Source: Ilumatobacteraceae bacterium
Lineage (GTDB): Bacteria; Actinomycetota; Acidimicrobiia; Acidimicrobiales; Ilumatobacteraceae
Assembly: GCA_013213745.1 (NCBI GenBank)
Contig: JABSQH010000150.1
Location: 1 to 49,118 of the forward strand
Direction of reading: 5' to 3'
Length of the DNA: 49,118 nucleotides
The notes below the pieces were generated by a model, which worked only from the letters and a program-made list of their open reading frames with translations, did not search any database and was not told the origin of the DNA. Position 1 is the stretch's first letter. Each line of letters starts with the position of its first letter. Below, one piece after another: positions 36,464-44,843 of this stretch. The position numbers were made by a program, and so were the translations under genes.

Positions 36464-37392
36464 CGATCGACACCGTCGATGTGTCGGCGGCCGATCCCAC
36501 TCACGTCGATGCGGTGTGTCGCACGCTCGGGTTCGTGCGAATCGCCAACCACGGTGTCGACGATGTGGTCCTGGCTGATGCTCGCCGGCAGGCCCACGCG
36601 TTCTTCGACCTGCCCCTGAGCGACCGGATGGCGGTGGCGATGCCGACCCCGGGATATCCCTACGGGTACAACCCGCTCGAAGCAGAGACGCTGAACGCCT
36701 CGATCGGTGGCGCGGCGCCGCCCGACGTCAAAGAGACCTTCAACGTTGGGCCTGTCGATCCGCCACGGCGGCCGCTCGACCAGATGGCCGACCCCGACGA
36801 GCGCGCCGTGTATTCGCCCAACCAATGGCCAGATGCACTCCCGGAGTTTCGGCCGGCGCTCGAGCGGTTGTACCGCGACATGGGGATGCTCGCGGCGCGG
36901 CTCATGCGCATTTTTGCGCTGGCACTCGACCTACCTGAACACCATTTCGATCGATTCGTCGACGCTCACGGTTCGGCGCTCCGGTTGGCGTGTTACCCCT
37001 CGCTCGACGGTCCGGTCGCCGACGGCCGGTATCGGGCTGGCGCGCACACGGACTACGGCACGCTGACGATTCTCGATCTCGACGACCAACCCGGGTTGGA
37101 AGTGCAGTCGGCCGATGGGTCCTGGATCTCGGTGGACCATGTGCCCGGGACGCTCATCGTGAACCTCGGCGACCTGATGACCCGGTGGACCAACGATCGG
37201 TGGCGCTCGACGATGCATCGCGTGGTCGCTCCCACGGATCTGGCGCCCCGACGCCTGACCATGCCCTTCTTTCACAACGCCAACTGGGATGCGCGCATCG
37301 AGTGCATCGTCGGTGACGGTGAGGTGCCGCGCTATCCATCGACCACCGCCGGGCGTCACCTGATGGCGAAGTTCCGGTCGACGGTCACCTAG
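36460..37392 (+). CDS. Isopenicillin-N-synthase-like Fe(II)/2OG-dependent oxygenase
   Basis: GTG 36460 overlaps the lactonase stop. The 310-residue protein has the non-haem dioxygenase N-terminus (TLGFVRIANHGV), the HxD ligands in GAHTDYGTLTIL (about 195), NLGDLMTRWTNDRW, the distal His in STMHRVV (about 250) and the Arg-containing RLTMPFF for 2-oxoglutarate. It belongs to the IPNS/ACC-oxidase/gibberellin-oxidase superfamily. The substrate is unknown. Two palindromic elements follow directly after its stop. Confidence 0.88.
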   Translation: MTIDTVDVSAADPTHVDAVCRTLGFVRIANHGVDDVVLADARRQAHAFFDLPLSDRMAVAMPTPGYPYGYNPLEAETLNASIGGAAPPDVKETFNVGPVDPPRRPLDQMADPDERAVYSPNQWPDALPEFRPALERLYRDMGMLAARLMRIFALALDLPEHHFDRFVDAHGSALRLACYPSLDGPVADGRYRAGAHTDYGTLTILDLDDQPGLEVQSADGSWISVDHVPGTLIVNLGDLMTRWTNDRWRSTMHRVVAPTDLAPRRLTMPFFHNANWDARIECIVGDGEVPRYPSTTAGRHLMAKFRSTVT

Positions 37393-37525
37393 CCACCGAA
37401 ATTGTCGCGATTCCGTGCGAACTGCGCACGGAATCCCCGGTATTCGCGTCGAGCGGTCGACGACCCATCCGAAATTGTTGCGACGGCGTGCGAATTGCGC
37501 ACGGAATCCCCGGAATTTCGGTGGG
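37393..37525 (+). repeat. Two tandem REP-like palindromic elements, copies 3 and 4
   Basis: Copy A (about 37393-37450) and copy B (about 37466-37525) each have CCGAAATTGTYGCGA, then a GTGCGAA...GCGCAC hairpin (37415-37430 and 37488-37503), then GGAATCCCCGG. Outer CCACCGAAATT at 37393 is the reverse complement of AATTTCGGTGG ending at 37524, so the pair can fold as a larger hairpin. The GCACGGAATCCCCGG half is shared with copy 1. The block lies between the oxygenase stop and the rimO start. Confidence 0.75.
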
Positions 37526-37551
37526 GGAGGAGCCCGATAGCGTGCTCGACC

Positions 37552-38859
37552 GTGGCGCCGCGGTTCTATCTCGAGACGTTGGGGTGCCCGAAGAACGACG
37601 TCGACTCGGCCAAGTTGGTCGGCGCGTTGACGGCGGACGGAATGGTCGCCACCGACGATGCTCAGGCTGCCGACCTGGTCGTGGTGAACACCTGTGCCTT
37701 CATCGACGAGGCCCGGCGTGAGTCGATCGACACGATCCTCGAGCTCGACGAGCAACGTCCCGCGGGCTCGCGCCTCGTCGTCACCGGGTGTATGGCCGAG
37801 CGCTACGGCGACGAGTTGGCTGCCGAGCTTCCTGAAGTCGACCAGGTGGCTGGCTTTGGCACGGCGTTCAACCAGCGGACTGCCCAATCGACCGTCCAGC
37901 CCGCCGCAGCCAACGGTCGACGGCTGATTCCGGTGAGCGAGGCGCCGATCCCCGACTTCGACCTGCTCAACCTGCCCCGGCCGGCATCACCTGTCCCGTG
38001 GGCCTATGTGAAGATCGCGGAGGGCTGCGACCGGACGTGCGGGTTCTGCGCGATCCCCAGCTTCAGGGGCCCACAACGAAGCCGCGACATCGACCAGATT
38101 GTCACCGAGGTCGACCAGCTGGAGGCACGTGAGATCGTGCTCGTCGCACAGGACCTCGCGTCGTATGGCAAAGACCGACCCGGCCAACTCGGGGCCGGCT
38201 CGATCGTGCCGCTCGTCGACGCCGTTGCGGCGCGGGTCGACCGCGTGCGTCTGCTGTATCTCTATCCCAGCGACCTCACCGACGAGTTGATCGACTCGAT
38301 CTGTCGCAGCGGCGTCCCGTACTTCGACCTCTCGCTGCAGCACGTGTCCAAGCCGTTGCTGCGGCGCATGCGCCGGTGGGGCGACGGTCAACGCTTCCTC
38401 GACCGCATCGCCGACATCCGCCGCCGCGAACCCGACGCGGCCTTCCGCAGCAACTTCATCGTCGGCTATCCCGGTGAGACCGAAGACGATCACGACCAGC
38501 TCCTCGACTTCGTCGAGCGCGCCCAGCTCGATTGGTGCGGGTTCTTCTCCTACAGCGCCGAAGACGGCACGTACGCCGCAGACCTCGATGGTGCCGTCGA
38601 TCCGGAGCTGATGACCGAACGGCTGGCGGAGCTGCGCGAGCTGCAAGATGGCATCACCGCGGCCCGCCGCGACGCCCTGATCGGCGAGACCATGACCGTC
38701 CTCGTCGATGAGTCCGGGGTGGGTCGCAGCCATCGTGAGGCGCCAGAGATCGATGGAGTCGTCCACGTCGGGCAGAATGTTGTGGTGGGGCAGTTCTCCG
38801 AGGTGACCATCGTCGATGCGCTCGGTCCCGACCTCGTCGCGTCTGGGGCCATGCCATGA
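37552..38859 (+). CDS. rimO: Ribosomal protein S12 methylthiotransferase
   Basis: GTG 37552 (435 residues) is the first start giving the conserved opening FYLETLGCPKND with Cys12; a purine-rich GGGGGAGGAG lies about 20 bases upstream. The MTTase N-terminal domain is followed by the radical-SAM cluster motif GCDRTCGFCAIPSFRGPQRSR (Cys159/163/166), then VRLLYLYPSDLTDELID, LSLQHVSKPLLRRMRRW, FIVGYPGETE, and a C-terminal TRAM-like region. It methylthiolates Asp of ribosomal protein S12 using two [4Fe-4S] clusters. pgsA starts in its stop codon (ATGA). Confidence 0.95.
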   Translation: MAPRFYLETLGCPKNDVDSAKLVGALTADGMVATDDAQAADLVVVNTCAFIDEARRESIDTILELDEQRPAGSRLVVTGCMAERYGDELAAELPEVDQVAGFGTAFNQRTAQSTVQPAAANGRRLIPVSEAPIPDFDLLNLPRPASPVPWAYVKIAEGCDRTCGFCAIPSFRGPQRSRDIDQIVTEVDQLEAREIVLVAQDLASYGKDRPGQLGAGSIVPLVDAVAARVDRVRLLYLYPSDLTDELIDSICRSGVPYFDLSLQHVSKPLLRRMRRWGDGQRFLDRIADIRRREPDAAFRSNFIVGYPGETEDDHDQLLDFVERAQLDWCGFFSYSAEDGTYAADLDGAVDPELMTERLAELRELQDGITAARRDALIGETMTVLVDESGVGRSHREAPEIDGVVHVGQNVVVGQFSEVTIVDALGPDLVASGAMP

Positions 38860-39452
38860 CCGAGCAGCGTCCACGGCTCGACGTCACACCCGACCGCATC
38901 GCCACCTGGGCGAACGCCATCACCGTCGGTCGATTGTTGTTCGCCCCGCTCGTGTTCTGGGCGATTCCCGGACACAACGAGGGGTCGTGGATCGCCTTCG
39001 GATTGTGGTTCGTGTTGTGCGCCAGCGACGGCATCGATGGCTACTTGGCCCGGCGCCACGGCACCACCTCGGCAGGTGCGTTTCTCGATCCGCTCGCCGA
39101 CAAGGTGCTCGTGCTCGGCGCGATGTTCACCCTCGTCGGCACCGGAATGTTCTGGGCGGTGCCGGTGATCATCATTGCCGGCCGCGAGATCGTGATCTCG
39201 GTGTATCGGGTGCTCGTCGGCGGCCGTGGGATCAGTGTTCCGGCCTCGCAGATGGGCAAGCACAAGACCGTCGTGCAGCAGCTGGCGGTCGGCGCAGCGC
39301 TGCTTCCATGGACAGCGACGACGCCATGGTTGTGGAACGGTCTGTTGTGGCTGGCGGTCGCACTCTCGCTGGCCAGCGGCGTGCAATACCTGTGGCGGGC
39401 CCGGCTGCTCCGCGACGCCGCCGCACGCACCAGCGCCGAGCGGATTTCCTGA
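38856..39452 (+). CDS. pgsA: CDP-diacylglycerol-glycerol-3-phosphate 3-phosphatidyltransferase
   Basis: The 198-residue protein is the usual length and has several membrane helices. It carries the CDP-alcohol phosphotransferase signature: DGIDGYLARRHG...GAFLDPLADK, the D-x2-DG-x2-AR-x8-G-x3-D-x3-D pattern, at about 50-77, then a GREIV segment. It makes phosphatidylglycerophosphate, the first step to phosphatidylglycerol and cardiolipin. It overlaps rimO at its start and is followed four bases later by cinA. Confidence 0.93.
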   Translation: MTEQRPRLDVTPDRIATWANAITVGRLLFAPLVFWAIPGHNEGSWIAFGLWFVLCASDGIDGYLARRHGTTSAGAFLDPLADKVLVLGAMFTLVGTGMFWAVPVIIIAGREIVISVYRVLVGGRGISVPASQMGKHKTVVQQLAVGAALLPWTATTPWLWNGLLWLAVALSLASGVQYLWRARLLRDAAARTSAERIS

Positions 39453-39455
39453 CGC

Positions 39456-40703
39456 GTGCGCTGTGACGTCCTCGCCGTCGGCACCGAACTACTCCTCGGC
39501 CAGATCATCGACTCGAATTCGGCATGGATGGGCGGCACCCTCGCAGAGCACGGGATCGACTCGCTCGCCCAGGCCAAAGTCGGCGACAACGTCGATCGCA
39601 TCGAAGCGCAGCTGCGGGCGCTGTTGAGCGACGCCGACGCAGTGATCACCTGCGGTGGCCTCGGACCGACTCACGACGACCTCACCCGCGAGGCCATCGC
39701 CCGGGTGATGGGCGTGGAGCTCCTGCACCACGACGACATCGCCGAGCGCATCCGCGAGATGTTCGCCGCCCGCGGGCGAACGATGACCGCCAACAACCTT
39801 CGACAGGCGATGGTGCCAGAGGGTGCTGTGGTTATCGAGCAGACTCGGGGGACCGCCCCCGGACTGATCTGCCCGGTGTCGATCGATGGCGTCGACAAGG
39901 TGGTGTACGCCGTCCCCGGTGTGCCCCACGAGATGCGTGACATGGTGCACCGGGCGATCATTCCCGATCTGCGTCAGCGCAGCGGCGAGACCTCGACGAT
40001 CGTCAGTCGCGTGCTGCGCACGTGGGGGGAGAGCGAGAGCGGCCTCAACGAACGGCTCGACGATGTGATCGACCAGCTCGAGACACCCGACACGCCGACG
40101 CTTGCGTTCCTGGCCTCCGGCTGGAACGGCTTGAAGGTCCGGCTCACGGCAAAGGCGCCGACTGCCGACGATGCTGCGACGCAGATCGCCGAGTGGGAAG
40201 CCGTCGTGCGCGACCGAATCGGTGAGCTGGTGTTCGGCACCGACGACGACACGATGGAGTCGGTCGTGCTCGACACATTGCGTGCCCGGGGGCTCAGCCT
40301 GGCGGTGGCGGAGTCGGTGACCGGTGGCTTGGTCGGGGCGCGGCTCACCGAGATCGCTGGTGCGAGCGACGTGTTCCGAGGTTCGGTCGTCAGCTACGCC
40401 TCGGAGGTGAAGCACGACCTCCTCGGCGTCGATCATGGCCCTGTGGTGAGTGAGCCCGCAGCACGGCAGATGGCCCTCGGCGTTCGCGATCGTCTCGGCG
40501 CCGACGTCGGGCTGTCGCTGACCGGTGTCGCCGGGCCGAGCGAGCAGGACGGTCAGCCGGTCGGGACCCTGTTCGTCGGTCTGGTCGGGCCGGGCTTCGA
40601 TGAGGTACGTCACGCCCTCTTGCCTGGCCAGCGCGAGCAGATGCGCCAGTTCTCGGTGATCACGTCGCTTGGTTGGCTGCGCGCCGCGCTCAACGGTTCG
40701 TGA
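39456..40703 (+). CDS. cinA: CinA-family protein / nicotinamide-nucleotide amidohydrolase
   Basis: GTG 39456 gives 415 residues. The N-terminal MoaB/MogA-like domain opens CDVLAVGTELLLGQIIDSN and has TCGGLGPTHDDLTREA (about 65-80), linked to NAD pyrophosphatase activity. The C-terminal PncC domain has LAVAESVTGGLVGARLTE, FRGSVVSYASEVK, and VGLSLTGVAGPS (about 350), the NMN deamidase signature. It recycles NMN and ADP-ribose. It closes the rimO-pgsA-cinA operon, with a tRNA gene 28 bases downstream. Confidence 0.95.
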   Translation: MRCDVLAVGTELLLGQIIDSNSAWMGGTLAEHGIDSLAQAKVGDNVDRIEAQLRALLSDADAVITCGGLGPTHDDLTREAIARVMGVELLHHDDIAERIREMFAARGRTMTANNLRQAMVPEGAVVIEQTRGTAPGLICPVSIDGVDKVVYAVPGVPHEMRDMVHRAIIPDLRQRSGETSTIVSRVLRTWGESESGLNERLDDVIDQLETPDTPTLAFLASGWNGLKVRLTAKAPTADDAATQIAEWEAVVRDRIGELVFGTDDDTMESVVLDTLRARGLSLAVAESVTGGLVGARLTEIAGASDVFRGSVVSYASEVKHDLLGVDHGPVVSEPAARQMALGVRDRLGADVGLSLTGVAGPSEQDGQPVGTLFVGLVGPGFDEVRHALLPGQREQMRQFSVITSLGWLRAALNGS

Positions 40704-40731
40704 CCACACCGGCCGGTACGATCAGCGGCAC

Positions 40732-40804
40732 GCCCCCGTAGCTCAGAGGACAGAGCAACGGCTTTCTAATCCGTCGCGCGCAGGTTCGAATCCTGCCGGG
40801 GGCG
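40732..40804 (+). tRNA. tRNA-Arg, anticodon TCT
   Basis: The acceptor stem GCCCCCG (40732-40738) pairs with CGGGGGC (40797-40803), with G40804 as discriminator and no encoded CCA. The D arm is GCTC...GAGC. The anticodon arm has loop TTTCTAA with TCT at 40765-40767 and a C/T mismatch at the pair closing the loop. The T arm is GCAGG-TTCGAAT-CCTGC. Anticodon TCT reads AGA/AGG Arg codons, rare in this GC-rich DNA. Confidence 0.95.
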
Positions 40805-40907
40805 CGAGCTGCGCTGACTCGTCGTTGCGGCCGCGTCGAGTCAGCGACGCAGCGACCGCGATCATCACGACGGCGTCGGAGGCTGCAACGTGATCGCGCG
40901 GTGTGGG

Positions 40908-42062
40908 TCAGAGGCCGATTTGGCGCCCGGCGAGGTCGCGCATGATTTCTTCTGATCCACCGCCGATGGCCTGCACACGCACCTCGCGGTACAACCGCTC
41001 GACGGTGTCGCCGCGCAGGTAGCTGGCCCCGCCGAGGATCTGGGCCGCCTCTCGGGCACAGAACTCGAAGGCCAGCGTCGCGTCGACCTTGGCCTCGCAG
41101 ATCTCGGCGACGGGATCGTCGCCCGCGTTGAGCCGCCACGCGAGCAGCTCGAGCCATGCTTGGTTGGCATTGATCCGGCGGTCCATCTCGACCAGCTTGT
41201 GTCGGATGACCTGGTGGTCGGCCAACCGCTTGCCGAAGGTCTCCCGTTCGCGCGCCCACGCCAGCGCTTCCTCGTAGCAGACACGCGCAAAGGCGATTGA
41301 TTGGGCAGCGAGGTCGATGCGCTCTGGATTGAAGTTGTTGACGATCATCGAGAAACCGGCGCCTTCGTGGCCGAGCAGATTCTCGACCGGGACGCGAACG
41401 TCGTCGAAGTACAACGTCGCCGTGTCCGAAGCAAGCCAGCCCATCTTGTCGAGTGGCGTCCGATCGAGACCTGGGCTGTCGCCGTCGATGACCACCATCG
41501 ACAAGCCCGCAGCGCCCTCTCCTCCGGTGCGCACAGCGGTGGTGAAGAAGTCGGCCCGCATGCCCGACGTGATGAAGGTCTTCGACCCGTTGATCACGTA
41601 ATGGTCGCCGTCTCGGCGAGCGGTGGTTCGGATGCGCGCCACGTCGGAGCCGCCTGACGGCTCGGTGATCGCCAGCGCCGCGATCGCCTCGCCCGACATG
41701 CAGGGCGTGAGGACACGTGCTTTGAGTTCGTCTGAGCCGAACTTCTGCACCGGCGGAAGCCCGATGTAGTTCGACAACAACGCCGCGACCACGCCGCCAC
41801 TGCCGGCGCGGGAAATCTCTTGCATCAGCACGAGCCGCATCAGCGCATCACGCTGCCCGTGACCGCCGAACTCCTCGTCGAAGCCATCACCAAAAAACCC
41901 GATCGCGCCGGCTTTGTTGTAGAGGTCGCGGGGAACCTCACCAGCCAGGTCCCACTCATGCACGTGGGGAGCGATCTCCTTCTCGGCGAACTGCCGAACG
42001 ACCTCTCGAAACGCGTCGTGATCCTCGGTGTAGAAGGGCGACGACGCAACCGAGTCCGACAT
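40908..42062 (-). CDS. Acyl-CoA dehydrogenase
   Basis: The start is ATG 42062 (MSDSVASSPFYTEDH), giving 384 residues. Family motifs: FREVVRQFAEKEIAPHV, ALAITEPSGGSDVARIRTTA (FAD/substrate), FITSGMRADFF, RETFGKRLADHQVIRHKLVEM, and the C-terminal QAIGGGSEEIMRDLAGRQIGL, as in long- and branched-chain dehydrogenases that place the base on another helix. It probably oxidises fatty acyl-CoA in beta-oxidation. It is divergent from carD across 120 bases and unrelated to the peptide cluster by position. Confidence 0.92.
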   Translation of the reverse strand: MSDSVASSPFYTEDHDAFREVVRQFAEKEIAPHVHEWDLAGEVPRDLYNKAGAIGFFGDGFDEEFGGHGQRDALMRLVLMQEISRAGSGGVVAALLSNYIGLPPVQKFGSDELKARVLTPCMSGEAIAALAITEPSGGSDVARIRTTARRDGDHYVINGSKTFITSGMRADFFTTAVRTGGEGAAGLSMVVIDGDSPGLDRTPLDKMGWLASDTATLYFDDVRVPVENLLGHEGAGFSMIVNNFNPERIDLAAQSIAFARVCYEEALAWARERETFGKRLADHQVIRHKLVEMDRRINANQAWLELLAWRLNAGDDPVAEICEAKVDATLAFEFCAREAAQILGGASYLRGDTVERLYREVRVQAIGGGSEEIMRDLAGRQIGL

Positions 42063-42182
42063 CTCGGCGAGCGTAGACGCAGCACAGATGGCGTCTCCAA
42101 CGGCTGCTGATTCGTGGTCCTCGGCCGGTATCGTGCTGTGTCCGTCACGTCCAGCTGTATGGGCCGCGAGATCGAGGTGTGC

Positions 42183-42710
42183 GTGAAGTTCAAGAAGGGC
42201 GAAACCGTCATCTACCCCCAGCACGGCGCATGTGTCGTGCAGGGCACGAAGAAGATGGACTTCTTCGGTGAGAAGCAGGACTACCTGATTCTCAAGACGG
42301 TGATCAACGAGATGACCCTCAAGGTCCCGGTGGCCAGTACCGAAGAGGTCGGCGTTCGGCCGCCTGTCTCGGCGGACGAACTCGAGGACCTCGTGGCGGT
42401 GCTGGCCAAGCCCGACCCGCGCGTGCCCTCGAACTGGAGCCGCCGCTTCAAGAACCACCAAGAGAAGCTGAAGAGCGGCGACGTGTATCAGGTCGCCGAG
42501 GTCGTACGAAACCTCGCAGCGCGTAATCGCGACGCCTCGCTCTCAGCTGCCGAGCGGACGATGTACGAGCGGGCCCGCGTGAATTTGATCTCCGAGATCG
42601 CACCGGCGCTCAAGGTGTCTGCCGACGACGCTGAGGCGTATCTCGACGATGCGTTGGCCAAGGGCGTGCTCAAGGCCGGCGACGCCAAGAAGCCAGCGAA
42701 GAAGAAGTAG
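42183..42710 (+). CDS. carD: CarD-family RNA polymerase-binding transcription regulator
   Basis: GTG 42183, six bases after GAGG, gives 175 residues starting KFKKGETVIYPQHGACVV, the canonical CarD RNAP-interaction domain. The helical DNA-binding domain follows: SNWSRRFKNHQEKLKSGDVYQVAEVVRNL, with the conserved Trp near residue 84, and LSAAERTMYERAR. A Lys-rich tail (KKPAKKK) is added. CarD binds the RNAP beta subunit and stabilises open complexes, notably at rRNA promoters. An upstream in-frame ATG (42159) would add eight residues without support. Confidence 0.95.
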   Translation: MKFKKGETVIYPQHGACVVQGTKKMDFFGEKQDYLILKTVINEMTLKVPVASTEEVGVRPPVSADELEDLVAVLAKPDPRVPSNWSRRFKNHQEKLKSGDVYQVAEVVRNLAARNRDASLSAAERTMYERARVNLISEIAPALKVSADDAEAYLDDALAKGVLKAGDAKKPAKKK

Positions 42711-42799
42711 CACCTCTACGCACGGCCGCCGCCGAAGCCCCTCCTGCTCCGGTTCGGAGCGTCCACCACCCAGATCCGGCCGATCGGTAGCGACGCCGC

Positions 42800-43318
42800 A
42801 TGGCGTCGCTCGAGCACCGTCGCCCGCTGGCAATCGGTCGGGCGGCCGCCGTCACCATCGTGCTGTTCGTTGCACCGAGCCCTGCCGTCGAGGGCTCGCC
42901 GGTCACCGATACACCGGTGGCGCAGTCGCGGTTGAAGGGCGCTTGCACCGATCTGTCGGTCGTCGACCTGCCTTCGCCCACCGCAGTCGAGCAGCTGCCC
43001 AACGGGCGCGTCGTCGTACTCGAACAACTCACTGGACGTGTCCGGTTGATCGACGGTGAGACCGGATTGCTCGACGCTCTGGCGCTCGACCTCGACGTGT
43101 GCGGCGGCGCTGAGCGAGGACTCCTCGGATTCACCCACGACCCAGACATCGGGCGCAGCGGACGTGTCGACGTGTTCTACACCCGGGCCGCGCCCGGCGA
43201 ACCGGGCGACTGCGTCAACCGGGTGAGCGCATTCGCGTTGTCCGGTGACACGATCGACCCGGGGTCGGCGCAGGTGCTGCGCGACAACACCTCGTCGGTC
43301 AACGGCCGCTGCTGGACG
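42800..43318 (+). pseudogene. N-terminal fragment of a PQQ-dependent sugar/sorbosone dehydrogenase-like protein
   Basis: From ATG 42800 the frame has a weak signal-like helix, then SPTAVEQLPNGRVVVLEQL, RVRLIDGETG, LDVCGGAERGLLGFTHDPD and GRSGRVDVFYTRAAPG, the first propeller blades of soluble glucose/sorbosone-dehydrogenase-like proteins (blade pattern NGR...V.EQ.GR; ERGLLG.A.DP.F). Such proteins have 350 or more residues; homology stops near 43318, where sequence of an antisense MerR fragment begins. The catalytic His/Arg residues are lost. Confidence 0.7.
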
Positions 43319-43500
43319 GGCGCGCACTTGTCGGCCGCTGAGATCTCTGCGAGGTCGGCGAGCTCGGTGAGGCTGTAGCCGAGCCGCTTGGCGTGCTCGA
43401 TGAGTTCCAAGCGCGCCGACGAACGGTCGTCGTAGAGCCGATACCCAGCGGACGTGCGCTGCGCACGACCGGGCTGCAGGGTCAAGGCCTCCGTCGCACC
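43319..43500 (-). pseudogene. Internal fragment of a MerR-family regulator
   Basis: On the minus strand the frame reads LQPGRAQRTSAGYRLYDD, RSSARLELIEHAKRLGYSL, TELADL and then about CAPVQ. This is the recognition helix and wing (RTSAGYRLYDD), the dimerisation-helix start and the CxPV segment of MerR-type regulators. The N-terminal helix-turn-helix start and the C-terminal effector region are missing; the end abuts the sugar-dehydrogenase fragment, and the P450 stop is 9 bases beyond the other end. The fragment has no function by itself. Confidence 0.65.
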
Positions 43501-43508
43501 GCGGGGTG

Positions 43509-44741
43509 TCAGGTGCGCACGGCGAGGGGCATCCGGTCGACACCACGGATCGTCAACCGATCACGGAACGTCGGTTCGGCGAGCAGCTCGATCTCGTCGA
43601 ATCGGCGGATCAGTCGGCCGATCGCCACCGAGGCTTCAAGCCGCGCCAGCGATGCGCCGAGGCAGTAGTGAATCCCGCCAGAGAAGGCGAGGTGTCGGTT
43701 GGCGTTGGCCCGCGTGAGGTCGAGCCGATGGGGATCGGCGAACACGGATGGGTCGTGGTTCGCGGCGCCCAGCACACACAGCACCGATGAACCCGCTGGC
43801 GCTTCGATCGCACCATCGCCCTCTCCGAACACCGTCGGGGCAACCGGAATCCGCACGGTGTGCTGCACCGGCCCGTCGAATCGCAACAGCTCGTCGACCG
43901 CATTGGCATCGAGACCTGGATCATCGCGCCACCGGGCCAGCTGGTCGCGATTACGGAGGAGCGCGAGCGTGCCATTGCCGATCAGATTGACGGTCGTCTC
44001 GTGGCCAGCGACGTAAAGCAGCACGACGAACGCAAGGAGCTCCTCGGTGGTCAGGCGATCACCTTCCTCTTCGGCCACCAGGAGCGCCGACAGCACGTCG
44101 TCGCCGAGGTTGTCGCGGCGCTCCTCGACGATCTCGACGAGGTACGCAACGAGCTGGGCTGACGCGTGCTCGGCCTGGGCCAGCGATTCGACGGTTGTCG
44201 TCGGCTCCAACGTGGCCGTGAGTACCTGACTCCACTCGCGGATCTCGTCGCCGCGCTCCTTGGGAATTGCCAGGAGATCGGAGATCACTTCGAACGGCAC
44301 GGGAAAGGCCAACTCGTCGACGAGCTCGAACTCGCCACGTTCGGCGGCCCGATCGAGGACATCGTCGACCATCTGCTCGACCGACACCCGTAGGGCTTCG
44401 ATCGCTGGCGGCGTGAACGCCTTGTTGACCAACCGCCGCAGGCGGGTGTGGTCAGGAGGGTCGAGATTGAGGATGCTCTTGGCGCCGTCTCGCCGGCGTT
44501 CGCGTCGTCGGCGCCACACGGGATCGTCGGGTCGCGGCGCACCGTTGGCATCGACGTCTCGACTCATCGCCGGGTCGCGCAGGGTTGTTGCGACATCTTC
44601 ATAACGCGTCAACACGACCATTCCGTAGGGCGTGAGGTGCGCTGGCTCGCGAGAGCGCAGCTCGTCGTAGAACGGGTACGGGTCGGCGCGAAATGCCGGG
44701 TCGAGCGGGTTGTACACCGGTGCGGCGGTCATGTCAGCCAT
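43509..44741 (-). CDS. Cytochrome P450
   Basis: ATG 44741 gives 410 residues, typical of soluble bacterial P450s (ATG 44732 is an alternative start). Motifs: helix I LLYVAGHETTVNLIG (the oxygen-activating AGHETT), ELLR (E-x-x-R) in VDELLRFDGP, DPHRLDLTRANANRHLAFSG and the haem loop FSGGIHYCLGASLARLE with proximal Cys360. The N-terminus has the CYP-like PAFRADPYPFYDELR. The substrate is not predictable. It needs a ferredoxin partner not present here. No convincing Shine-Dalgarno is seen. Confidence 0.95.
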   Translation of the reverse strand: MADMTAAPVYNPLDPAFRADPYPFYDELRSREPAHLTPYGMVVLTRYEDVATTLRDPAMSRDVDANGAPRPDDPVWRRRRERRRDGAKSILNLDPPDHTRLRRLVNKAFTPPAIEALRVSVEQMVDDVLDRAAERGEFELVDELAFPVPFEVISDLLAIPKERGDEIREWSQVLTATLEPTTTVESLAQAEHASAQLVAYLVEIVEERRDNLGDDVLSALLVAEEEGDRLTTEELLAFVVLLYVAGHETTVNLIGNGTLALLRNRDQLARWRDDPGLDANAVDELLRFDGPVQHTVRIPVAPTVFGEGDGAIEAPAGSSVLCVLGAANHDPSVFADPHRLDLTRANANRHLAFSGGIHYCLGASLARLEASVAIGRLIRRFDEIELLAEPTFRDRLTIRGVDRMPLAVRT

Positions 44742-44843
44742 CGCCCGTATGCTCGCGGATCACCCGGCGGCACGGCGAGGTGGGAGCGTGTTCGCCGTCG
44801 ACCGGCGGGTGCAGCTGGATCGGAGCCGGTCAGATAGCCGTGC

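Noticed and set aside
37402-37551. Longer RimO N-terminus through the repeat elements
   Set aside because: The extra ~50 residues would be encoded by the palindromic repeats and precede the conserved FYLETLGCPKN opening; GTG 37552 fits the family length.
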